From contig JAUYDQ010000073.1 of NCBI GenBank assembly GCA_030691725.1, positions 1 through 11,398 of the forward strand: a stretch of 11,398 bases of DNA, given 5' to 3'. The notes under the pieces are model-generated. The model did no database searches. It was not told the origin of the DNA and saw only the letters and a list, made by a program, of their open reading frames with translations. The position numbers and the translations under genes were made by a program. Positions 6,674 to 11,398 of this stretch are shown piece by piece; the first letter of the stretch is position 1; the number at the start of each line of letters is the position of its first letter. The stretch is from Candidatus Omnitrophota bacterium (GTDB lineage Bacteria > Omnitrophota > Gorgyraeia > Gygaellales > Profunditerraquicolaceae).

Positions 6674-9137
6674 TATTTTTAATTAAATCTAAAGCCACAG
6701 GGATAATTTTGTATTTTGGTTTTTGAATTGTCCCGCTTACTTTTATAGTAAGAGCGTTGCTCAAGCCCCCTAATATTGCCGTGGTGAATTTTCTTATATC
6801 TGCTGAGTCGCGGATTAGATTTTTATTCGCTTCAGTGTAGAATGTAAAATCTAATGTTCCGTCAAATCCCAGTTTACCTTTGCAATCCAGATTTAATTGG
6901 TCACTGGTTAGCTTTAGATTTTCAGTGGAGATAGATTTATCTTGAATACTAAATTCACCGAGAGCTTCTTTAAACATTATCTTCTCATAATCCGGAAGCA
7001 AAAACAATTCCCCTAAGCCTTTAAAAAGATTGAATTGCCAGAGTTTACCGTCTTTGATAGAAAGTAAACCATTGCCTTTTAAGCTCGCCAGGTCATTAAA
7101 ATTCCCGTTTAAATCGGCACTGATATTTAGTAGGCCTCCTATATCTTGATCCTTTAAACCAGTATCTAATTTTAATTTTGCCAGGTCAACATCTGAACTA
7201 TTTAATTTTAAGGAGTAGGTCGGCACACCAGGCTTTAAATCAGAAATGAAATTCAGGTTTATCAAGCCTGAATAACCAGAGGCGGTTAAGCGGTCTATAT
7301 TTATTAGCCCGTCCTTCTGATCTAAGTTAAAAGCAAGATTAGTAAATTTTAGATTATAAACAGAAAAAGTATCAGAGGCAGTCTTAAAAGAGAGATTCCA
7401 GTTTCTGTAATCTTTAGCTTTTCCGTTTAATGCTCCCTTGATATTCAAGATGCCATCGAGTTTAATTTTTTTCAGATTTTCCGAAAGAGGAGGGGGAAGG
7501 AATACGAAGGCATCAGAAGGATTAAGATTCAGGTTTACTAATAAATCTAACGCAGGATTAGTATTGTCTTGTGTGTCTATAGCGCCTTCCACATCAAATT
7601 TAGAATTCACATATTTACCTGCAAAGGTAATTATTCTTATAATTTTATCTTTAATTTTGATATCGGATTTTAAATCCACATCTTTAGAAATAAGGCCAAA
7701 ATTTATCTCAGGGGCTTGGAAGTTAACTAATTTTCCGGTTGAAGTATAGGCTACATTTAGGTAATTAAAAGTCAGATTAAGCCAGTCTATAGTGTCCCGG
7801 GTAAAGTCAACCTCCCCTTTAATATTATTTACCGGTTCTTTTAATAATGCAGCCTGTAATTTCGCATCGCTTATTTGAAGAGTTGCTTTGGTATCTAAAG
7901 GAGGCCTCCCGAGATAGCCTTCTATATTAATGTCAGCTGCGGCGATACCGTTTAAATTAAGGCCTTCTGGTTTGTGAGGCAAAATGACAAGCATTTTCTC
8001 TAGATCGAGCTGGTCGGATTTAAAATTAAGCTTAAGATAGGGATTAGCAAAATTATCGACTGTGCCTTTGAGCGTAAAGCCGGAATCCAGGGCTTGCAAT
8101 TTTAAACTGTCAGTCCAGAGTTTATCTTTTGCTAAACCTATAACACCTGAAATGTTATTTACCTTTTCTATATATTGGATACCGTTCAGATTTGCCTGGA
8201 CGAATTTAATATTTGCTTTATAGTCGAATGTCCTTTTATCCATAGCGTAACTTAATTCGGGTTCGATATTGATATCTCCCGTAAGAGCCAGGCCTTCTTT
8301 CCTCAGTCCCAGCCCCTTCGTAGATATAGCACCTTTTAGGCTCATAAGATTATCTTTAAACTTAAATTCGAGCGCGCTATTCTCGATAGCTCCGCTGGCA
8401 ATAGAAAAGGGCAATGCCTTTAGATAAGGGTTAAATTCAGTGATAACGAGATTGGCAAGATTTAATTTAGAATTAACTTCTTTTGACAGGAAGTTGTAAT
8501 CCCCCTGAATTGATAATGCGGTAACTGTTCCTTTGTCTGTAAGGAGCTTACTCTCAATTAAAAAAGCAATTTTTGTTAACTGCCTGACGCCGAGAACGAT
8601 ATCTAAATCCTGGATAGTCTTGGTGAATTTAGGCGTCTGGCGCTCATCTGCAAAAATACCCTTTGCGTCGAAGATATTTATTTTGTAGATAAGAAAAGAA
8701 AATTTAATCTTTGGTTTTGATTGCGGTTTGGGCTTGGGAAGAAAAATTCTTGAGAAATTAAAGCTATTATCTTGCTGGTAGCGTATATTTAGGTTTGGTG
8801 AGTCTATGTGAATTATAGGTATAATAATCTTTCTTTCTTTAATTAACGGCAGGAAAAGGATATGGAAGGAGGATTCTTTGATGGTTAAGATGGTATTGTC
8901 TTTATCTTTTACCTTGTCATAAACAACAATATTCTGGATAACAGCGCCTCTGATAGGACTGTATTTAAGTTTTTCTATTTCTACGTTATAATTAAGATAT
9001 GTTGACAGGGCATCGGCAAGACGGCCTTTAACTTTAACAGGCAGGTAGACATTATTGAGATAGATTATTCCAAAGGAGGCAGCAAATATTATAACTAATA
9101 CAATACCAATAATTATTTTTCTCTTCATCTTAACCAA
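6648..9137 (-). CDS. AsmA-like inner-membrane-anchored protein (putative lipid transport/envelope)
   Basis: An 829-residue protein with one N-terminal membrane segment (about residues 8-27) and a long periplasmic body of alternating beta-strand-like repeats, typical of AsmA/TamB-like proteins. This superfamily is thought to form grooved bridges for lipid movement to, or assembly of, the outer membrane. The post-anchor stretch with a membrane-proximal basic segment and the late section from about residue 690 (GLLSIKDGKLW to GTLDFTFYTE) fit the AsmA C-terminal region. The preferred start is TTG at 9137, because AGGA (9145-9148) lies 7 nt upstream. The ATG three codons in (9128) would be 16 nt from it. 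The 3' end overlaps rdgB by 26 bp in convergent orientation. A precise substrate cannot be assigned. Confidence 0.82.
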   Translation of the reverse strand: MVKMKRKIIIGIVLVIIFAASFGIIYLNNVYLPVKVKGRLADALSTYLNYNVEIEKLKYSPIRGAVIQNIVVYDKVKDKDNTILTIKESSFHILFLPLIKERKIIIPIIHIDSPNLNIRYQQDNSFNFSRIFLPKPKPQSKPKIKFSFLIYKINIFDAKGIFADERQTPKFTKTIQDLDIVLGVRQLTKIAFLIESKLLTDKGTVTALSIQGDYNFLSKEVNSKLNLANLVITEFNPYLKALPFSIASGAIENSALEFKFKDNLMSLKGAISTKGLGLRKEGLALTGDINIEPELSYAMDKRTFDYKANIKFVQANLNGIQYIEKVNNISGVIGLAKDKLWTDSLKLQALDSGFTLKGTVDNFANPYLKLNFKSDQLDLEKMLVILPHKPEGLNLNGIAAADINIEGYLGRPPLDTKATLQISDAKLQAALLKEPVNNIKGEVDFTRDTIDWLNLTFNYLNVAYTSTGKLVNFQAPEINFGLISKDVDLKSDIKIKDKIIRIITFAGKYVNSKFDVEGAIDTQDNTNPALDLLVNLNLNPSDAFVFLPPPLSENLKKIKLDGILNIKGALNGKAKDYRNWNLSFKTASDTFSVYNLKFTNLAFNLDQKDGLINIDRLTASGYSGLINLNFISDLKPGVPTYSLKLNSSDVDLAKLKLDTGLKDQDIGGLLNISADLNGNFNDLASLKGNGLLSIKDGKLWQFNLFKGLGELFLLPDYEKIMFKEALGEFSIQDKSISTENLKLTSDQLNLDCKGKLGFDGTLDFTFYTEANKNLIRDSADIRKFTTAILGGLSNALTIKVSGTIQKPKYKIIPVALDLIKNIKDFFLGK

Positions 9138-9144
9138 TAGTCTA

Positions 9145-9148
9145 TCCT
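9145..9148 (-). promoter_or_regulatory. Shine-Dalgarno site favouring a TTG start for the AsmA-like gene
   Basis: Read on the minus strand this is AGGA, followed by a 7-nt spacer and TTG at 9137-9135. The alternative ATG at 9128 would have a 16-nt spacer, longer than usual. The site is short, so the start choice remains open by three residues. Confidence 0.45.
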
Positions 9149-9160
9149 AAAATTTAGCGA

Positions 9161-9188
9161 TTGCAAAGTTATTTTTGCGTGTTATAAT
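9161..9188 (+). promoter_or_regulatory. Sigma-70-type promoter for the tRNA-Pro transcript
   Basis: The -35 box TTGCAA (9161-9166, 4/6 to consensus) and a perfect -10 box TATAAT (9183-9188) are separated by 16 nt. Transcription would start near 9195, a few bases before the mature tRNA-Pro at 9200. It lies in the 62-bp divergent gap with the minus-strand AsmA-like gene. The tRNA-Arg, the protein gene and tRNA-His downstream show no comparably good promoter, so this one may serve the whole cluster. Confidence 0.7.
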
Positions 9189-9199
9189 TTAGTTAAATC

Positions 9200-9274
9200 C
9201 GGGGCGTGGCTCAGTTTGGCTAGAGCGCTTGGTTTGGGACCAAGAGGTCACAGGTTCAAATCCTGTCGCCCCGA
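9200..9274 (+). tRNA. tRNA-Pro (anticodon TGG)
   Basis: Complete cloverleaf: acceptor CGGGGCG/CGCCCCG (7 bp), D-stem GCTC/GAGC, anticodon stem CTTGG/CCAAG with loop TTTGGGA (anticodon TGG at 9235-9237), T-stem ACAGG/CCTGT with loop TTCAAAT, and discriminator A at 9274. The CCA end is not encoded (TAA follows), unlike the other two tRNAs here, so a CCA-adding enzyme is required. Confidence 0.96.
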
Positions 9275-9285
9275 TAAATGAAGCC

Positions 9286-9319
9286 CAAGCTTATGGAGTG
9301 GACAGCGAACATAAGCTTG
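9286..9319 (+). other. Perfect 10-bp inverted repeat in the tRNA spacer
   Basis: CAAGCTTATG (9286-9295) and CATAAGCTTG (9310-9319) are exact reverse complements around a 14-nt loop. The hairpin starts 12 nt after the tRNA-Pro gene. No T-run follows, so it is not a standard terminator. It could be a processing signal in a tRNA precursor, part of a small RNA, or a relic of a mobile repeat. Confidence 0.6.
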
Positions 9320-9332
9320 CTGACCGAATTTA

Positions 9333-9389
9333 TACCAACGGCTGCGAGCGGATTTTTTTTAAAATCCGCGAAGCGCCTAGCCGTTGGTA
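9333..9389 (+). other. Long two-tier hairpin in the tRNA spacer
   Basis: The outer arms TACCAACGGCT (9333-9343) and AGCCGTTGGTA (9379-9389) pair perfectly over 11 bp. Inside, GCGGATTTT (9348-9356) and AAAATCCGC (9361-9369) pair over 9 bp around TTTT. A further 3-bp GCG/CGC pairing is possible between the two tiers. The T-run is in the stem and loop rather than after it, which argues against an intrinsic terminator. It ends 31 nt before tRNA-Arg. With the preceding hairpin it accounts for most of the 146-nt spacer. Confidence 0.65.
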
Positions 9390-9420
9390 GATGAGACAGA
9401 AAATAACAGTAACACTAAAC

Positions 9421-9497
9421 GCGCCTGTAGCTCAATAGGATAGAGCACCTGCCTTCTAAGCCGGTTGTTGGCCGTTCGATTCGGCCCAGGCGCGCCA
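9421..9497 (+). tRNA. tRNA-Arg (anticodon TCT), with encoded CCA
   Basis: Acceptor GCGCCTG/CAGGCGC (7 bp), D-stem GCTC/GAGC, anticodon loop CTTCTAA with TCT at 9455-9457 (reads AGA/AGG), T-stem GGCCG/CGGCC with loop TTCGATT, discriminator G, and encoded CCA at 9495-9497. The anticodon stem CCTGC/GCCGG has a U-C mismatch at its middle pair (T9450 and C9462). All other stems are perfect. It is probably functional, since single mismatches are tolerated, but the mismatch is unusual. Confidence 0.92.
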
Positions 9498-9506
9498 TAT
9501 AATTAT

Positions 9507-10724
9507 ATGAAAGAGTTAATAAAAATATTACGCATAGTTATTATTATCTTTGTGGTTGTCTTTACTGCTACTTTTCTATTCTTGCTTTTGCAAGGCAAGG
9601 CTATCGTTACCAGGCAACTTGAGAATTTGACGCACAGAAAGGTAAACATCAGTTATGTCGGTCTTACCTTACCGTTTAATTTAGAAATAAAAAACTTAGA
9701 GATCCTTGGCCTGGCAAAAATAGAGTATACTTCCATTTCACCCAGTATCCCGGGATTGCTCGGCGGCCATATTGTCTTAAACGACCTTAAACTGATAAAT
9801 CCCCAGTTCGTTTACGAAAAAACCGCTGCTCACGGTGAAACAGGAGAATCGGCCTCCAATGTTAATACAACGGCAGGGGTTGGTGCGTCTAATCCGCAGT
9901 TAAAATCCGATCCTCTGCCGAAATCAGAACCCAGGAAAGATAAGTACCTGCGTTTAATAATCAAGAACTTAAATATAAAAGACGGCAAGATAGATTTTAT
10001 TGACCATACATTACCCGGCGAGGGGATAAAAATAACCGTTAAAGACATAAACTTTCATTTAACCAATCTTTATATATACCCGCGTTCGGCAATTACTAAT
10101 TTTGAATTGACGGGAAGGATTCCCTGGTCGCAAGGCGAAGAAGAAGGCAAAATTGAAGCAAAAGGCTGGGTTAATTTGTTTAAGAAGGATATGCAGGCCA
10201 CCGTCAAGATTGCGGATATTGACGGCGTTTATCTTTATCCGTATTATTCCACCTGGGTAGACTTGGAGAAGACGCGCATTGAAAGTGCAAAGCTTAACCT
10301 TACCAGTAATCTAAAGGGCACAGATAATAATCTCGCAGCCGAATGCCACCTGGAATTAACTGATATCGTATTTAAACAACGTCAGGAAGAAGAAGGGCTA
10401 GGTAAGGTTGAGAAGATTGCTGAGGCAGTTCTCGGTATTTTCAAGGCGTTAAATCAAGGAAAGGTTATTGTTAACTTCACTATTAAAACAAGGATGACCA
10501 ACCCCGAGTTTAATTTTGGCTATATCAAGACTGCATTCGAAGATACTCTCCAGGAAGGTATGAAATACAGTCAGGTTAATTACGCGGATTTGTTTAAGGT
10601 CCCGGTTAAAAGAATAGGGAGAACCGCAACGGATTTATCTAAGGCATTATACAACGGCACATTTGGTTTGGTCAAAGTACTCAAAGATACCGTTAAAGTT
10701 GCATTTAAAAAAGAAGAAGAATAG
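9507..10724 (+). CDS. DUF748/AsmA-like membrane-anchored protein between two tRNA genes
   Basis: A 405-residue protein with a strongly hydrophobic anchor at about residues 7-28, followed by a predicted periplasmic beta-rich body. Residues 106-145 form a low-complexity linker rich in Ala, Gly, Ser, Asn and Pro. After it, LRLIIKNLNIKDGKIDFID (148-166) resembles the core of DUF748, a family related to AsmA. The C-terminus is lysine/glutamate-rich. I use ATG 9507; a TTG at 9465 would place 14 residues inside the tRNA-Arg. There is no Shine-Dalgarno site: only 9 nt separate the tRNA CCA end from the ATG, and they read TATAATTAT. The stop at 10722-10724 is 1 nt from tRNA-His. The function is presumably envelope lipid or outer-membrane biogenesis, by family only. 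Confidence 0.8.
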   Translation: MKELIKILRIVIIIFVVVFTATFLFLLLQGKAIVTRQLENLTHRKVNISYVGLTLPFNLEIKNLEILGLAKIEYTSISPSIPGLLGGHIVLNDLKLINPQFVYEKTAAHGETGESASNVNTTAGVGASNPQLKSDPLPKSEPRKDKYLRLIIKNLNIKDGKIDFIDHTLPGEGIKITVKDINFHLTNLYIYPRSAITNFELTGRIPWSQGEEEGKIEAKGWVNLFKKDMQATVKIADIDGVYLYPYYSTWVDLEKTRIESAKLNLTSNLKGTDNNLAAECHLELTDIVFKQRQEEEGLGKVEKIAEAVLGIFKALNQGKVIVNFTIKTRMTNPEFNFGYIKTAFEDTLQEGMKYSQVNYADLFKVPVKRIGRTATDLSKALYNGTFGLVKVLKDTVKVAFKKEEE

Positions 10725-10725
10725 T

Positions 10726-10804
10726 GGTGGCTATAGCTCAATTGGTTAGAGCGCTAGACTGTGGCTCTAGAGGTTTGCGGGTTCGATCCCCGTTAGCCAC
10801 CCCA
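10726..10804 (+). tRNA. tRNA-His (anticodon GTG), with encoded CCA
   Basis: Acceptor GTGGCTA/TAGCCAC (7 bp) plus the extra G-1 (10726) opposite C73 (10801) that marks tRNA-His. The D-stem is GCTC/GAGC. The anticodon stem is CTAGA/TCTAG with loop CTGTGGC and GTG at 10761-10763. The T-stem is GCGGG/CCCGT with one G-U pair. CCA is encoded at 10802-10804. The GUN anticodon makes it a substrate for queuosine insertion, the pathway encoded earlier in the window. Its 3' half overlaps the end of the minus-strand recombinase frame. Confidence 0.96.
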
Positions 10805-11398
10805 AATTATTATTTGCTCTTTCGGCGAAATATTTGTAAGGGTATCTGTAAGAAAATAATAGGCTTGCGTTAGCAAGCCTAAGGTTCGAGCCGAAAATTT
10901 TGAAATAATCTCGCAGCGCTTCGTAATTTGCCTCCAATGCGATGCAACCGGCTTGGTGAGCAAGAGTTACAAAGTTTTTCAAATGTTCTAACCATTTCCC
11001 GTCACTGTTACCCCCAGCTTGAAGTTCTAACTTTCTGTTTATCAGCTGGGCTTTTTTCTCCCGATATTCTTCCGCAGAAATTACACCGCTCACCGACAAA
11101 TTTAACAATCGTTCTAACTGCAGATCAATCTCCTGAATTTTACTACCTGCTAACCTTTCGTTATAAATTTTGTCCGCTTCAAGCAAAGCCTTCTGACGAT
11201 TAACCTCTTTCATCAGCTGAGAAAAAAGCCCATCATCAATTCCTACTTTCTGAATGGCGTCTTTTATTTGGCGGGCAAGATTTTCCTCTCGAATATAAAG
11301 CGATTGAGAGCAAGAGCCGCGCCTTTTGGTACAATGATAATAATTGTGTCCTTTTTGCGTCTCGGCGGTTATCTGGCAGCCACACTCTGCACATTTTA
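10767..11398 (-). CDS. Serine site-specific recombinase, C-terminal part (5' partial)
   Basis: The frame is open from the window edge (first full codon at 11396) and gives 209 residues; an ATG at 11213 is internal, not the start. The fragment begins with a zinc ribbon: Cys2, Cys5, Cys22 and Cys29 in KCAECGCQIT, NYYHC and RGSC, as in the Zn_ribbon_recom domain of resolvase/invertase-family recombinases. A charged, coiled-coil-like region follows (about 55-115), with the LNLSVSGVISAEEYREKK type of segment common in these proteins. The catalytic resolvase domain lies beyond the window. The last 11 residues (GWLTGIEPANL) are the antisense translation of the tRNA-His 3' half, and the stop falls in its anticodon stem. 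This suggests a mobile element whose end abuts the tRNA, with the natural C-terminus read into the tRNA. Confidence 0.88.
   Translation of the reverse strand, partial: KCAECGCQITAETQKGHNYYHCTKRRGSCSQSLYIREENLARQIKDAIQKVGIDDGLFSQLMKEVNRQKALLEADKIYNERLAGSKIQEIDLQLERLLNLSVSGVISAEEYREKKAQLINRKLELQAGGNSDGKWLEHLKNFVTLAHQAGCIALEANYEALRDYFKIFGSNLRLANASLLFSYRYPYKYFAERANNNLGWLTGIEPANL
10860..10881 (-). terminator. Possible terminator-like hairpin inside the recombinase 3' end
   Basis: TAGGCTTGC and GCAAGCCTA form a perfect 9-bp stem with a 4-nt loop. On the minus strand the stem is followed by TTATTTTCTT, giving an intrinsic-terminator look. It lies about 90 bp before the annotated stop, within codons for RLANASLL. 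It could be a genuine transcription stop for the element, or only a coding coincidence. Confidence 0.35.

Noticed and set aside
7438..7749. 103-codon plus-strand reading frame opposite the AsmA-like gene
   Set aside because: It is antisense to a long conserved-looking coding region, has no recognisable domain and no ribosome binding site.
9333..9389. Intrinsic terminator for tRNA-Pro
   Set aside because: The T-run is in the inner stem and loop, and no T-run follows the outer stem.
9465..9506. TTG start giving a 419-residue version of the DUF748-like protein
   Set aside because: The extra 14 codons lie almost entirely inside the tRNA-Arg gene, and the membrane anchor begins naturally after ATG 9507.
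10928..11203. 91-codon plus-strand reading frame opposite the recombinase
   Set aside because: The minus-strand frame carries clear recombinase features; this one is a shadow without motifs.

Overview
The window looks like core chromosome of an uncultured Gram-negative-type (diderm) bacterium. Evidence for two membranes is a lipoprotein-type cell-wall amidase and two AsmA-like inner-membrane-anchored proteins of the kind linked to outer-membrane lipid traffic. The tightly packed, moderately AT-rich operon and the DUF748/AsmA-like gene among tRNAs remind me of Candidatus Omnitrophota or a neighbouring candidate phylum. That placement is an impression, not a result.

Positions 3-6673 (+ strand) hold ten consecutive genes with overlaps or very short gaps, almost certainly one transcription unit: amidase (5' end outside the window), murI, queD, queC, queE, queF, two-subunit fumarase alpha and beta, rph and rdgB. 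The four que genes cover the route from dihydroneopterin triphosphate to preQ1, the queuosine precursor. folE, tgt, queA and queG are not in the window. murI supplies D-glutamate for the peptidoglycan that the amidase trims. Fumarase, RNase PH and the XTP/dITP pyrophosphatase are housekeeping genes.

Two copies of a 37-bp element (34/37 identical), each able to fold into an 11-bp stem with a 12-nt loop, sit at gene junctions of this operon. One supplies the last part and the stop codon of queC. The other fills the rph-rdgB gap. A truncated third copy precedes the first.

Positions 6648-9137 (- strand) hold a large AsmA-like gene, convergent with and overlapping rdgB. A 62-bp divergent gap with a clear promoter separates it from a + strand tRNA cluster: tRNA-Pro(TGG), a 146-nt spacer with two strong hairpins, tRNA-Arg(TCT), a 405-residue DUF748/AsmA-like gene, then tRNA-His(GTG). 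The protein gene starts 9 nt after the tRNA-Arg CCA and ends 1 nt before tRNA-His.

Positions 10767-11398 (- strand) hold the C-terminal part of a serine site-specific recombinase. Its reading frame ends inside the tRNA-His gene, so a mobile element probably begins here and continues beyond the window.

I found no CRISPR array, rRNA or complete new defence-like system. The best leads are the hairpin repeat, the tRNA-embedded protein gene, the double hairpin between tRNAs and the recombinase-tRNA junction.
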